A stretch of DNA of 64,000 bases from Caballeronia sp. BR00000012568055 (GTDB lineage Bacteria; Pseudomonadota; Gammaproteobacteria; Burkholderiales; Burkholderiaceae): the NCBI RefSeq assembly GCF_029439455.1, contig NZ_JAQFVG010000248.1, forward strand, positions 36,477 through 100,476, given 5' to 3'. Below, in pieces: positions 1 through 10,212 of the stretch. The notes under the pieces were generated by a model. That model was not told the origin of the DNA, made no database searches, and saw only the letters and a list, made by a program, of their open reading frames with translations. How positions within the stretch are numbered: position 1 is the first letter of the stretch; each line of letters starts with the position of its first letter. The position numbers and the translations under genes were made by a program.

Positions 1-1
1 G

Positions 2-394
2 TACAAGAACGCGCTCAAGCGGCTGATCCGCAATCGCAAGCAGGCGCTGTATCGCGAGATCGGCATCGCGATGGAAGAAAAGGAGGACGTGAATCAGGTC
101 GATTACTACACCATCCTCGATCTCGAATATATGGGAACGCGCGCGCACGGGCGCGAGTTCGTCGATTGGGTATTGAAAAATACTCAGCCATCCGAAATGT
201 TATTCGAGCTGGCGAAGGAAGCGCGCGTGGTGCTGTTGCCGGGGAAGGGCTTCGGCACGCCGCATCCGTCGGGACGTGTGTCGCTGGCCAATCTGAACGA
301 AAGCGACTATATGCAGATCGGCAAATCGATCCGGAAGCTGATGGATCGTTATGTCGAGCGATACAACAAAGAGGCCGGAAAGAAATCGAAGTAG
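2..394 (+). CDS. aspD: Aspartate 4-decarboxylase / aspartate aminotransferase, C-terminal part
   Basis: The reading frame enters from outside the window at base 2 and ends at a TAG at 392-394, so only about 130 C-terminal residues are visible. The segment with LLPGKGFGTPHPSGRVSLAN followed by an NESDY/IGKSIRKLMD tail matches the end of the PLP-dependent bifunctional aspartate aminotransferase/aspartate 4-decarboxylase family (about 530 residues), which converts aspartate to alanine and CO2. The PLP lysine and most of the fold lie upstream of the window. A strong hairpin follows directly. The family call rests on remembered similarity of this tail. Confidence 0.8.
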   Translation, partial: YKNALKRLIRNRKQALYREIGIAMEEKEDVNQVDYYTILDLEYMGTRAHGREFVDWVLKNTQPSEMLFELAKEARVVLLPGKGFGTPHPSGRVSLANLNESDYMQIGKSIRKLMDRYVERYNKEAGKKSK

Positions 395-400
395 AAGTAA

Positions 401-430
401 AAACGGGCCGCTTCGAAAAGCGGCCCGTTT
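401..430. terminator. Bidirectional rho-independent terminator
   Basis: A perfect inverted repeat (AAACGGGCCGCTT, loop CGAA, AAGCGGCCCGTTT) lies between the convergent aspD and porin genes. A-rich sequence on one side and T-rich on the other let it work for both transcripts. Confidence 0.85.
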
Positions 431-465
431 CGTTTCAAGCGAATCTCAAGCTTTAAGCGCGATGC

Positions 466-1632
466 TTAGAACTTATGACGGATGCCCACGCGGAATGCGA
501 GCTGGTTGTCTTCGCCGTTACCCGACACGCCGAAGTAGCTCGTTGCCGAACCGATCTGCGCTTGCAGGTCGCCGTTCGCGCTGTTGTGGCCAGCAGCACG
601 TTGGTACACGCCGAGCACATACACGTCGGTACGCTTGGACAGCGCGTAGTCGGCGCTCAGGTCAACCTGATGCCAGTGACCGTTGCCCGAACCGTTGAAG
701 CCCATGTACGTGTAGCCAGCGCCTGCCGTGATAGCCGGCGTGATCGCGTACTTGCCGCCGATATCGAACGAGTTCAGCTTGGTGCTGCCCAGCGTGATCG
801 GGGAGATCAACGTGTTCGTCCACAGACCGAAGACCGTGGCTGCGCCGAACGTGTAGTTCGCGCCGATACCGAACGTGCGCAGATCCTTCACGTTGGTGAT
901 GACGTCGTTGGCCAGATTGGTCGTGAAGGCCGGCGTCGACGAACCCGGATAGTGGATGTCCGTGTACGCTGCGCCGATGCCCAGCGGACCCGCCTTGTAG
1001 TTCAGGCCGAAGCTGTAGGCACGCGAGGAGCCAGCCGTCGTCGAACCGGCGAATGCGCCAGCCTGGTTCGAGAAGCCGTACATCGCGCCGAACGTCACGC
1101 CGTAGAAGCTCGCGCTGCTGAACTTCACGGAGTTGTTGATACGGCTCGACGTCAGTTGGTCGATATCGTTGATGTGGTAAGCGTAGTTGCCCGCGACGGT
1201 CTGGCCGCCGATCGAGTATGCGCCACCGAGGTAATCGGTCGAGAACGAGTATTGACGGCCGAAGGTCACCGAGCCGACGTCGTTCTTCGAAATACCGACA
1301 TATGCCTGACGGCCGAATTCAGCGCCGCCCTGGCCCAGCGTGCCGTTGCCGCTGTTGAAGCCGTTTTCCAACGTGAAGATGGCCTTCAGACCGCCACCGA
1401 GGTCTTCTGCGCCCTTCAGGCCCCAACGGCTGCCTTGCGCAACGCCGTCGTCGTACTTGAACAGGCGATTGCCGCCGCCCGTACCGGCCGGTGCGGACGC
1501 GCTGTTGTTTGCGTAGCTGATACCGGCATCGATGATGCCGTACAGGGTCACGCTGCTTTGTGCGTGAGCGGAGGTTGCGGCGAGGGCGGCAAAGGCGGCG
1601 AGCGCGGCGGTCGCCAAAAGATTCTTCTTCAA
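466..1632 (-). CDS. Gram-negative porin (Burkholderia OmpC-like)
   Basis: A 388-residue outer-membrane porin for diffusion of small hydrophilic solutes. It starts with a signal peptide (MKKNLLATAALAAF... ending AHA-Q), then the SSVTLYGIIDAGISY first strand typical of Burkholderia porins. Inside are alternating Gly/aromatic beta strands, the ENGFNSGNG and GRQAYVGISKNDVGSVTFGR stretches, and a C-terminal RHKF whose final Phe is the usual BAM insertion signal. The start codon is TTG at 1632; GGAG stands about 8 bases upstream and no in-frame ATG is close. Length is normal for the family. It is monocistronic, with its own terminator shared with aspD. Confidence 0.93.
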   Translation of the reverse strand: MKKNLLATAALAAFAALAATSAHAQSSVTLYGIIDAGISYANNSASAPAGTGGGNRLFKYDDGVAQGSRWGLKGAEDLGGGLKAIFTLENGFNSGNGTLGQGGAEFGRQAYVGISKNDVGSVTFGRQYSFSTDYLGGAYSIGGQTVAGNYAYHINDIDQLTSSRINNSVKFSSASFYGVTFGAMYGFSNQAGAFAGSTTAGSSRAYSFGLNYKAGPLGIGAAYTDIHYPGSSTPAFTTNLANDVITNVKDLRTFGIGANYTFGAATVFGLWTNTLISPITLGSTKLNSFDIGGKYAITPAITAGAGYTYMGFNGSGNGHWHQVDLSADYALSKRTDVYVLGVYQRAAGHNSANGDLQAQIGSATSYFGVSGNGEDNQLAFRVGIRHKF

Positions 1633-1874
1633 AACAAGCTCCGTGAGTTGGTTCGCGGTGTGTGGTCGTTGTTTTCGTCAGCGTATGTCTGCGATGCGTC
1701 GCGCTCTTTTGGCGCGTGGCAGCGACGGGCCGGAATGTAACTTTTGCTTAAGACAGAACCGTGACAGAGCTTTCTACGTGCTTGCGTTGTGTCGCGAGTG
1801 CAACAGGGCTAGCGCAACGGCAGCGCTTGTGCATGTGACGTATCCTCGGGTTTTCTTTCACCGCGAGAGATGTT

Positions 1875-2244
1875 ATGGACGAGCAGGGAATACTCGATCT
1901 GGAAGCGCGTTTGAAGGACGCGATGCTGGCATCGAATGTGGAAGCGCTAGACACCTTGCTCGCCGACGATCTCTCTTTCGTCGATGCGACGGCCAAGCTC
2001 TGGAGCAAGGCCGATGATCTGAACGGGCATCGCTACGGCGTGCAGCGGATCGATCGGCTGGACGTGGAGGAGCAGAGCGTGCGCGTGTACGGCGCGTTCG
2101 CCGTCACGGTGACGCGCGTAGCGATATCCGGTACTTTCGCGGGCGCGCCGTTCGCGGGCAGCTTGCGCTACACGCGAACGTGGGGGCGAAGTCGGCGGGG
2201 CGTGGAAAGTCGTGGCCGCGCAATGCGGCCTAGTGTCTTTCTAG
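1875..2244 (+). pseudogene. SnoaL/DUF4440 (NTF2-like) protein, frameshifted at a G run
   Basis: The N-terminal 100 residues (MDEQGILDLEARLKDAMLAS, LDTLLADDLSFVDATAKLWSK, then VYGAFAVTVTRVAISG) look like a small NTF2-fold protein of the DUF4440 type. At the GGGGG run (2182-2186) the frame departs into Arg/Pro-rich nonsense that would run to 2336 and overlap the next gene by 85 bases. Removing one G gives a normal ending, TWGEVGGAWKVVAAQCGLVSF, stopping at TAG 2242-2244, six bases short of the convergent gene. So this is either a real one-base insertion or a homopolymer sequencing error. Function is unknown; relatives include isomerases and cyclases. Confidence 0.75.
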
Positions 2245-2250
2245 ACCTTT

Positions 2251-3366
2251 TTACGCCGATAGTAACGACCCCGTGCGAAACGCCTTCGCGCCCGCGATGC
2301 GCGCCACCTCCAGTCCCGCCGTGGCGAAGCGGGTGATGTGGCGCGCGTACATCACGCCGGACGTGGTGCACTTGAGCGTGGTCACGGTATCGGTGAGCGG
2401 ATCGACGACATCGGCGATGGCTTCACCCGCTTCGATGTACGCGCCGACCTGCGCGCGGAACACCAGCACGCCGGACACGGGCGCGACGATCGGCTCCGCG
2501 CCCGCGAGCGGCGTGGCCGGATGCGCGAGCGGTGGCAAGTCGGGCACGGGCGCATCGATCACGCCGCGCCGGATCAGATAATTGACGATGCCCTGCGCGT
2601 CCTTCTCCGCCAGTTCGTACGACACATCGTGCTGGCTGCGCAATTCCACCGTCACGGAGATGCCGCCGTTCGGGATCGGATAGCGCTCGCCGTGCTTCTG
2701 ACGCAAATCCGACCAGCAGAAGCTGTGAATCTCGTCGAACGGATTGCCGACGGAGTTCAGCGCGAGCAGCGATGCCTGGGCATCGAGGTAACGCGCCAGC
2801 GGCTCCACTTCTTCCCAGATATCCGGATTCGTGTACAGATGCAGCGCGGCGTCCAGATCGCAATGCAGATCGAGCACGACGTCGGCATCGAAAGAAAGCT
2901 TTTGCAGCGCGAGGCGCAGCGATTCGAGTTCGGTCGACGGTTTTTGCTCGTCGAGCACTTCTTTCATGGCGGCGCGCACGGCGAGCTTGTTGGCGTCCGC
3001 ATCCTTCGACAAACGCGCTTCGATGCGCGGCGCGATCAGCGCGGCGAGATCGTGGAAATTGCGGTTGAAGTTGTGGCCGCTGTTGGTTTCGAAACGGCCC
3101 ATCAGCGTGCCGTGCAGATGCTGGCTCAATCCGATCGGATTCGGCACCGGCACGACGACCACTTCGCCGCGCAGTTTCCCCGCCGCTTCGAGTTCCGCGA
3201 GATGGCGACGCAGCCGCCACGCGACCAGCATGCCGGGCAGTTCATCGGCATGTAGCGAGGATTGGATGTAGATTTTCTGGCCGCCGCCGGGACCGTAATG
3301 AAAGCTGGTGATAGTGCGCGACGTGCCGAGCGACGGCGAGATAAGTTGATGCGTTCTGGTTTGCAT
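2251..3366 (-). CDS. Succinylglutamate desuccinylase/aspartoacylase family deacylase (M14-like)
   Basis: A 371-residue zinc-dependent deacylase of the AstE/aspartoacylase group. Visible zinc ligands are His39 and Glu42 in SLHADELPG and His168 in VVLDLHCD. The substrate-binding GHNFNRNF region follows the expected PVPNPIGLSQ segment. The last 100 residues form a barrel-like domain (GAEPIVAPVSGVLVFRAQVG) found in the longer members of the family. The substrate is an N-acyl amino acid, but which one cannot be read from sequence; DoeB-type acetyl-diaminobutyrate deacetylases are close relatives. It stands alone here with no ectoine or arginine catabolic genes beside it. Confidence 0.85.
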   Translation of the reverse strand: MQTRTHQLISPSLGTSRTITSFHYGPGGGQKIYIQSSLHADELPGMLVAWRLRRHLAELEAAGKLRGEVVVVPVPNPIGLSQHLHGTLMGRFETNSGHNFNRNFHDLAALIAPRIEARLSKDADANKLAVRAAMKEVLDEQKPSTELESLRLALQKLSFDADVVLDLHCDLDAALHLYTNPDIWEEVEPLARYLDAQASLLALNSVGNPFDEIHSFCWSDLRQKHGERYPIPNGGISVTVELRSQHDVSYELAEKDAQGIVNYLIRRGVIDAPVPDLPPLAHPATPLAGAEPIVAPVSGVLVFRAQVGAYIEAGEAIADVVDPLTDTVTTLKCTTSGVMYARHITRFATAGLEVARIAGAKAFRTGSLLSA

Positions 3367-3508
3367 GATTTTCGCGCGCAGGCGAGTGCGCGTGGCTTGC
3401 TGCGGGAATCACGCCGCGAACGTCTCCTTTCGCGGCGCGGTGATAAGCATTCGATCTTAGCCGAATTTCGGCGGCGCCAGATTCAGGCCGGGCGTATCGC
3501 AAAAGAAA

Positions 3509-3540
3509 ACGGGCTCCGCGCCTTGCCGCGCGGAGCCCGT
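3509..3540. terminator. Rho-independent terminator between deacylase and binding-protein genes
   Basis: ACGGGCTCCGCG pairs with CGCGGAGCCCGT around an 8-base loop, with an A-rich left flank and TTTC on the right. On the minus strand it closes the transcript of the binding-protein gene. Confidence 0.8.
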
Positions 3541-3560
3541 TTCGAATGAAGCGGTAAGAC

Positions 3561-4355
3561 TTAGCTGCCGTACACGTCGAAATCGAAGTACTTCTTCTCG
3601 ATCTTCTTGTACGTGCCGTCCTTGATGATGTCGGCAATCGCCTTGTCGATCTTCGTCTTCAGATCGGTGTCTTCCTTGCGCAGACCGATGCCCGCGCCGT
3701 TGCCGAGCGTCTTCGGATCGTCGATATCCTTGCCTGCGAAGTCGTAGCCCGCGCCGCGCGGCGTCTTCAGGAAGCCGATTTCGGCCTGCACCGCGTCTTG
3801 CAGCGCCGCGTCCAGACGGCCCGAGATCAGATCGGCATAGACCTGATCCTGGTTCTGGTACGGCGTGACCGTCACGCCTTTGCTCGCCCAGTAGGTCTTG
3901 GCGTAGGTTTCCTGAATCGTGCCTTGTTCGACGCCGACGTTCTTACCTTTCAGGCTGTCAGCCGTCGGCATGATGCCGCTGCCTTTCTTCGCGACCAGAC
4001 GCGTCGGCGTATTGAACAGCTTGCTCGAGAAAGCGATCTGCTCGGCGCGTTGCGGCGTCATGGACATCGAGGAGAGCACGCCGTCGAACTTCTTGGCCTT
4101 GAGCGCGGGGATCATGCCGTCGAAGTCGTTTTCGACCCACACGCACTTGGCTTTCAGGCGCGAGCAGATTTCATTGCCGAGATCGATATCGAAACCGACC
4201 AGCTTGCCGTCCGATCCTTTCGACTCGAACGGAGGATAGCTGGCGTCGACACCGAAGCGGATCGTCGAATAGTCCTTCGCCTGAGCGGCGGTGACGGCGG
4301 TGAGCGACGTAGCGGCGAGGAGGGACATCGTGAGTGCCGCGAGCAGTTTCTTCAC
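3561..4355 (-). CDS. Periplasmic lysine/arginine/ornithine/histidine-type ABC binding protein
   Basis: A 264-residue bacterial type 3 solute-binding protein. The start is GTG at 4355, with TGGAG about 8 bases upstream. It has a signal peptide (MKKLLAALTMSLLAATSLTAVTAAQA), then RFGVDASYPPFESKGSDGKLVGFDIDLG, which is the ligand-pocket signature of the HisJ/ArgT group, and the MIPALKAKKFDGVLSSMSMT segment. No permease or ATPase gene lies next to it, so its transporter must be encoded elsewhere or it serves as an orphan receptor. Flanking hairpins suggest a monocistronic transcript. The exact amino acid bound is not determinable here. Confidence 0.9.
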   Translation of the reverse strand: MKKLLAALTMSLLAATSLTAVTAAQAKDYSTIRFGVDASYPPFESKGSDGKLVGFDIDLGNEICSRLKAKCVWVENDFDGMIPALKAKKFDGVLSSMSMTPQRAEQIAFSSKLFNTPTRLVAKKGSGIMPTADSLKGKNVGVEQGTIQETYAKTYWASKGVTVTPYQNQDQVYADLISGRLDAALQDAVQAEIGFLKTPRGAGYDFAGKDIDDPKTLGNGAGIGLRKEDTDLKTKIDKAIADIIKDGTYKKIEKKYFDFDVYGS

Positions 4356-4503
4356 TGTTTTAACTCCAGAAGGTGGTCAGTTCAGCCCGATCGGTCTCGA
4401 ATCAGGCGTCCGGTGCGTGGATGCGCGCCGGATGGCATTCCGTGGATCGTGTCCGTTCAGAATCGGCAGAAGGTTACCAAGCCAAAAATGCGCGGCACCT
4501 AGT

Positions 4504-4528
4504 AAAAGCCCCGATAGCAGGGGCTTTT
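4504..4528. terminator. Rho-independent terminator
   Basis: AAAAGCCCC and GGGGCTTTT form a hairpin with a 7-base loop. On the minus strand it follows the exporter gene and carries a T run; on the plus strand it also has trailing T residues. Confidence 0.8.
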
Positions 4529-4573
4529 TAGAAGTTTTCCTCGTTTTGGCGCGCTGTCTTGCTCACCGTTTGC

Positions 4574-6176
<1,603 letters not shown>

Positions 6177-6881
6177 ATGACGTGGATAGGCTCGTCAATT
6201 GAAACCATGAACAACGAAGTTTTCGACGCTGCTGGCGCGTCGCCGAAAAAGCCGGGACGCCGCCCCGGACGCCCGAGCGGCGGGCAGGGCGCGGAGGCGC
6301 GCGCACATTTGCTGGACGTGGCGCTGGCGTTATTTGCGCGGCAGGGCATCGGTGAGACGACGCTTGGCGCGATTGCGCGCGAGGCCGGCGTGACGCCGGC
6401 GATGGTCCACTACTACTTCAAGACGCGCGAGCAGTTGCTGGACATGCTTATCGACGAACGATTCGTGCCGTTGCGCACCGAATTGGCGAGCGTCTTCCAG
6501 CATGCCGATGCCGAACCGGTCGCGACGCTGCGCGCGTTCGTGGAAAAGCTCGCGGCGACGGTGGAGCGGCATCCGTGGTTCGCGTCGTTGTGGATACGCG
6601 AGGTAATCAGCGAAGACGGGCTGCTGCGTCGCGGTATGGCCGAGCGCTTCGGCGATGAACGCAAGGATCACGCGCTCAAACGCATTCAGGCGTGGCAGCG
6701 CGACGGCAAGCTCAATCCGGAGCTGGGGCCGTCGCTGGTGTTTATGTCGCTATTCGGGTTGACCGTGTTGCCACTGGCGACGGCGCGCTGGCGCGATGAA
6801 CGCGAGCGCTCGGTGACGACGGAGCAGATCGCGAAACATGCGGTGGCGCTGTTGATGCATGGGATTCGGCCGTTTCAGTGA
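6177..6881 (+). CDS. TetR-family transcriptional repressor beside the DHA2 exporter
   Basis: A 234-residue TetR regulator. A basic leader (KKPGRRPGRPSGGQG) precedes the DNA-binding helices LLDVALALFARQGIGETTLGAIAREAGVTPAMVHYYFKTREQLLDMLIDERF. The rest is the helical ligand domain. The start at 6177 has AAAAGG about 8 bases upstream; a later ATG at 6207 is possible but has no ribosome site. The divergent exporter is the obvious target: the repressor would release on binding an exported compound. The ligand is unknown. Confidence 0.9.
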   Translation: MTWIGSSIETMNNEVFDAAGASPKKPGRRPGRPSGGQGAEARAHLLDVALALFARQGIGETTLGAIAREAGVTPAMVHYYFKTREQLLDMLIDERFVPLRTELASVFQHADAEPVATLRAFVEKLAATVERHPWFASLWIREVISEDGLLRRGMAERFGDERKDHALKRIQAWQRDGKLNPELGPSLVFMSLFGLTVLPLATARWRDERERSVTTEQIAKHAVALLMHGIRPFQ

Positions 6882-6960
6882 AAGCGCAGGCGAACCGGTG
6901 AAGATCCAACCCCATGGTTAAAATTCGTCCCTCGACGCCCACGCCCACCGAGGAGCCTCC

Positions 6961-8358
6961 ATGGCAGCACCCCACCCGGTCACCGCCGCGAGCATTTCCG
7001 CCCGCCTCGACCGCCTTCCCGCCACACGCTCGGTCTGGAAGCTGATCGCGCTGCTCAGTCTCGGCTTCTTCTTCGAACTCTACGATTTGCTGTATTCCGG
7101 CTACGTCGCGCCGGGGCTCGTCAAAAGCGGCATTCTGACGCCGACGACCACCAGCTTCTTCGGTTTCACCGGCGTCGCCAGTTTTATCGCGGCGCTGTTC
7201 GCAGGCTTGTTTATCGGCACGATTGCGTGTGGTTTTCTGGCCGACCGATTCGGTCGCCGCGCGATCTTCACGTATTCGCTGCTCTGGTACACGGCGGCGA
7301 ATCTCATCATGGCATTTCAGGACAGCGCCGCCGGACTCAACTTCTGGCGCTTCGTTGCGGGCGTCGGGATCGGCGTGGAATTGGTGACGATCGGCACGTA
7401 TATCTCCGAACTCGCGCCGAAGCATATTCGCGGGCGCGCGTTTGCCTGCGAGCAGGCGATCGGATTCATGTCGGTGCCCGTGGTGGCGTTTCTCGCTTAC
7501 TTGCTGGTGCCGCAAAAGCCGTTCGGTTTCGATGGCTGGCGCTGGGTCGTGCTGATCGGCGCCAGCAGCGCGCTGTTCGTCTGGTGGATGCGTCGCTCGC
7601 TGCCGGAAAGCCCGCGCTGGCTCGCGCAGAAAGGCCAACTCGATGTCGCCGATCGCGTCATGCGCGAGCTCGAAGCGAAAGTGGAGCGCGAATACGGCAA
7701 GCCGCTGCCTGCGCCCGTGATTGTCGAAAACGCGAAGCAAAGCGAGTCAAAAGGCCGTTTCGCCGATATGTGGAAGCCGCCGTACGGCCGTCGCGCCACG
7801 ATGATGATCATCTTCAACGTGTTCCAGACGGTCGGCTTCTACGGCTTCGCGAACTGGGTGCCGACGCTGTTGATCCGGCAAGGCATCACGGTCACATCGA
7901 GTCTGATGTATTCGAGCATCATCGCGATTGCCGCGCCGATCGGGCCGATCATCGGGCTTGCGATCGCCGACAAGATCGAGCGCAAAACCGCCATCGTGCT
8001 GATGGCGGCGCTGTATATCGTGTGCGGCCTGTTGTTCAGCCAATCGAGCGATGCGGCGTTTCTCATCTTGATGGGCGCGGGGCTGACGCTTTCATCGAAC
8101 ATCATGTCGTACAGTTTTCATGCGTATCAGGCCGAGCTTTTTCCGACCGGCATTCGCGCCCGCGCAGTCGGTTTCGTGTACTCGTGGAGCCGCTTTTCCG
8201 CGATTTTCACGTCGTTCATCATCGCGGGCGTGCTGAAGGGATTCGGCACGACGGGCGTGTTCGTGTTTATCGCGGCGGCGATGCTGATCGTGATGGCGGC
8301 CATCGGCATCATGGGACCGAAGACGCGGGATATCGCGCTGGAACAGATTTCGCGATAA
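6961..8358 (+). CDS. MFS transporter, metabolite:H+ symporter type
   Basis: A 465-residue, 12-helix MFS importer. It carries the loop 2-3 signature CGFLADRFGRRAIFTYSLLWY, the PESPRWLAQKGQ motif after helix 6 that marks the sugar/metabolite porter branch, and a second AELFPTGIRARAVGFVYSWSR signature before helix 11. The long central loop (residues about 225-270) is typical. The substrate is probably a sugar, polyol or organic acid, and neither neighbour gives a pathway clue. It follows the TetR gene by 79 bases and precedes the ferritin-like gene by 96 bases, so it may be its own unit. Confidence 0.88.
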   Translation: MAAPHPVTAASISARLDRLPATRSVWKLIALLSLGFFFELYDLLYSGYVAPGLVKSGILTPTTTSFFGFTGVASFIAALFAGLFIGTIACGFLADRFGRRAIFTYSLLWYTAANLIMAFQDSAAGLNFWRFVAGVGIGVELVTIGTYISELAPKHIRGRAFACEQAIGFMSVPVVAFLAYLLVPQKPFGFDGWRWVVLIGASSALFVWWMRRSLPESPRWLAQKGQLDVADRVMRELEAKVEREYGKPLPAPVIVENAKQSESKGRFADMWKPPYGRRATMMIIFNVFQTVGFYGFANWVPTLLIRQGITVTSSLMYSSIIAIAAPIGPIIGLAIADKIERKTAIVLMAALYIVCGLLFSQSSDAAFLILMGAGLTLSSNIMSYSFHAYQAELFPTGIRARAVGFVYSWSRFSAIFTSFIIAGVLKGFGTTGVFVFIAAAMLIVMAAIGIMGPKTRDIALEQISR

Positions 8359-8454
8359 AGCAGTGACCACGCCGCATGCTGCGGCCAGTCAGCGAATTTG
8401 CGTGTCATATGCCAGAATCCGCAGAACGTTCCAAGACGCGGCCAATATTCGAAT

Positions 8455-9348
8455 ATGTCCGACACGCTCACCCCTGTCGAAGCAGATCATGCGATGCGCA
8501 ACTGGACGTACCGCTCGGAAGGTCAGATTCCGATCGGGTCCGCGCTGCACAAGCGTATGTTCTGCGAGATGCTGCTGACGACGCATAACCCGTACAAACC
8601 GGCCGTGATTGACTGGCCGAAGCTCGCACCCGCAGCGCTCAAACGCGTGACCTCGCTGCCGATCTGGGATATCGCGGTGCAGACGGAAGGGCGCGCGTCG
8701 ATCCGCGTGCTGACCTTCGCCGAAACCATCACCGATCCGCAACTGCGCGACGCGCTGCGCATGAACGGCGGCGAAGAGGCGCGGCATAAAGTGGTGCTGT
8801 CGAAACTGGTCGAGGCGTATGGCATCGAACTCGCGCCGGAGCCGCCGTATCCCGCACCGGACGATCCGCTTCGCGCGTGGATGCTGACGGGCTATAGCGA
8901 GTGCATCGACAGTTTCTTCGCGTTCGGGCTATTCGAAGCGGCGCGGCAGTCGGGTTATTTCCCCGAAGAACTGGTCGAGACCTTCGAGCCGGTGATTCAG
9001 GAGGAAGCGCGCCACATTCTGTTTTTTGCCAATTGGGTGGCGTGGTATCGGCGGAGTTTGCCGTGGTATCGCAAGCCGTGGTTTATGGCGAAGACGGCGA
9101 GCGTATGGTTTTCGTTGATCCGCGATCGTATTTCGCTGGCGCGCGGCTTCGATAAAGGCGGCGCGGCGCAGGACGCCAATTTTCCCGCCAACGTCGGCGA
9201 TTCGCTGTCCGATGTATCGGCGCATTCGCTGATTTCGCTCTGTCTCACCGAAAACGATCGTCGCATGGGCGGCTACGACGCGCGATTGCTCCGTCCGACT
9301 ACTGTGCCGAAACTTGCGCGTCTGGCGCTGCGTTTCATCAAGAAATAG
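8455..9348 (+). CDS. Ferritin-like diiron-type protein of unknown function
   Basis: A 297-residue soluble helical protein with two EEARH motifs (E107-H111 and E183-H187) plus upstream acidic residues (E90 in LTFAE, E149 in GYSEC). This is the two ExxH pattern of a carboxylate-bridged diiron centre in a ferritin-like fold. That suggests an oxygenase or oxidase rather than iron storage, but no substrate can be named. ATG 8455 (MSDTLTPVEADHAM) is chosen over a TTG at 8398, whose leader looks non-coding. Its stop overlaps the stop of the convergent TetR gene by 11 bases. Confidence 0.75.
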   Translation: MSDTLTPVEADHAMRNWTYRSEGQIPIGSALHKRMFCEMLLTTHNPYKPAVIDWPKLAPAALKRVTSLPIWDIAVQTEGRASIRVLTFAETITDPQLRDALRMNGGEEARHKVVLSKLVEAYGIELAPEPPYPAPDDPLRAWMLTGYSECIDSFFAFGLFEAARQSGYFPEELVETFEPVIQEEARHILFFANWVAWYRRSLPWYRKPWFMAKTASVWFSLIRDRISLARGFDKGGAAQDANFPANVGDSLSDVSAHSLISLCLTENDRRMGGYDARLLRPTTVPKLARLALRFIKK

Positions 9349-10057
9349 GTTTTCCCTGCGCTTCATAACGGCGCGACGCTTCCTCCACGTCCTGCCGAAA
9401 CTGCGCGAGTGCGGCTAACTTCACATCCGGCGGCTGCAAGGCCGCCCACAAGACTTCCACCAATTCATTCGCCGTCGTGTCGATCTGAGTCTGACTCAGG
9501 CGACGCTTCGCGAGCGTCGCGTCCCAGAGGACGTGTTCCATCGGACCGAAGACCATCGAGCGCAGCAGACGCAGCGGCACGTCGCTGCGGACGTGGCCGA
9601 GCGCCTGGCCGCGCGCGAGCACGTCCATCAGCGGGGCGGTGTAGCGGCGTTGCAGTTCCGTCAGCGTCTCCGACAGATCGTGCTGCTTCGATCGCCCTTC
9701 CGATAACACCAGCGCGCACAGTCCCGTGCCATTCACCAGCATCAGCCGTAAATGCGTTCTGACAATAAACGCAAACTGTTGCCGCACCGTGCCTTCACGC
9801 GGCAGGCCGGTCTCGAACGCATCGATGATTTCGTCGTACCAGTCGGCGATCACACGTGCGCACAACTCGCGCTTGCCGCTGAAATAGCTGAACACGGTGG
9901 CTTCGGAAATGCCCGCGCGCTGGGCGATTTCCGCGCTGGTCGCGGCGTCGTAGCCTTTTTCGGCGAACACGTCGCGCCCGGCTTGCAGAATGTCCTTCAC
10001 GCGTTGCTGTGATTTGACGCCCGCAGGCGTGCGGCGGCTGGAAGTGTGCGTGGACAT
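9338..10057 (-). CDS. liuQ: TetR-family regulator, probable LiuQ controlling leucine/isovalerate catabolism
   Basis: A 239-residue TetR protein with a basic leader (SSRRTPAGVKSQQRVKD) and a clear helix-turn-helix: GRDVFAEKGYDAATSAEIAQRAGISEATVFSYFSGKRELC. It is divergent from isovaleryl-CoA dehydrogenase with 155 bases between, and that gap carries two near-identical inverted repeats. In beta-proteobacteria the liu genes are known to be controlled by a TetR regulator called LiuQ, so position and family both support the name. The inducer would be a branched-chain acyl-CoA or related intermediate; that is inference. Confidence 0.72.
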   Translation of the reverse strand: MSTHTSSRRTPAGVKSQQRVKDILQAGRDVFAEKGYDAATSAEIAQRAGISEATVFSYFSGKRELCARVIADWYDEIIDAFETGLPREGTVRQQFAFIVRTHLRLMLVNGTGLCALVLSEGRSKQHDLSETLTELQRRYTAPLMDVLARGQALGHVRSDVPLRLLRSMVFGPMEHVLWDATLAKRRLSQTQIDTTANELVEVLWAALQPPDVKLAALAQFRQDVEEASRRYEAQGKPIS

Positions 10058-10092
10058 GGCTCGAATACGCGGCGAATGCGCGGCAAATAAAT

Positions 10093-10108
10093 GTGAGCGT
10101 AGCTCAAA
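10093..10108. promoter_or_regulatory. Operator-like inverted repeat, copy 1 (liuQ/liuA gap)
   Basis: GTGAGCGTAGCTCAAA contains the perfect dyad TGAGC-GTA-GCTCA. It shares its outer bases with a second copy 79 bases downstream, as expected for paired sites of a TetR dimer between divergent genes. Confidence 0.6.
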
Positions 10109-10171
10109 AACCTATTGACGGCTAGGCGATTTGAGCGTGAAATGGCCGCAATCACGCTTTCAAGCTGAATT

Positions 10172-10187
10172 GTGAGCGACACTCAAA
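10172..10187. promoter_or_regulatory. Operator-like inverted repeat, copy 2 (just upstream of liuA)
   Basis: GTGAGCGACACTCAAA repeats copy 1 with a changed centre and has the dyad TGAG-CGACA-CTCA. It ends 25 bases before the liuA ATG, where a repressor would block initiation. A third half-site, TTGAGCGTGA, lies at 10131-10140. Confidence 0.6.
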
Positions 10188-10212
10188 TTATTGCCTCTGG
10201 AGGAGACAGTCC

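Noticed and set aside
475-1740. 421-codon open frame antisense to the porin gene
   Set aside because: It is a mirror of high-GC codon use in the porin gene, with no ribosome site and no family-like sequence. The same holds for the long antisense frames over liuB, liuD, preA and hydA.
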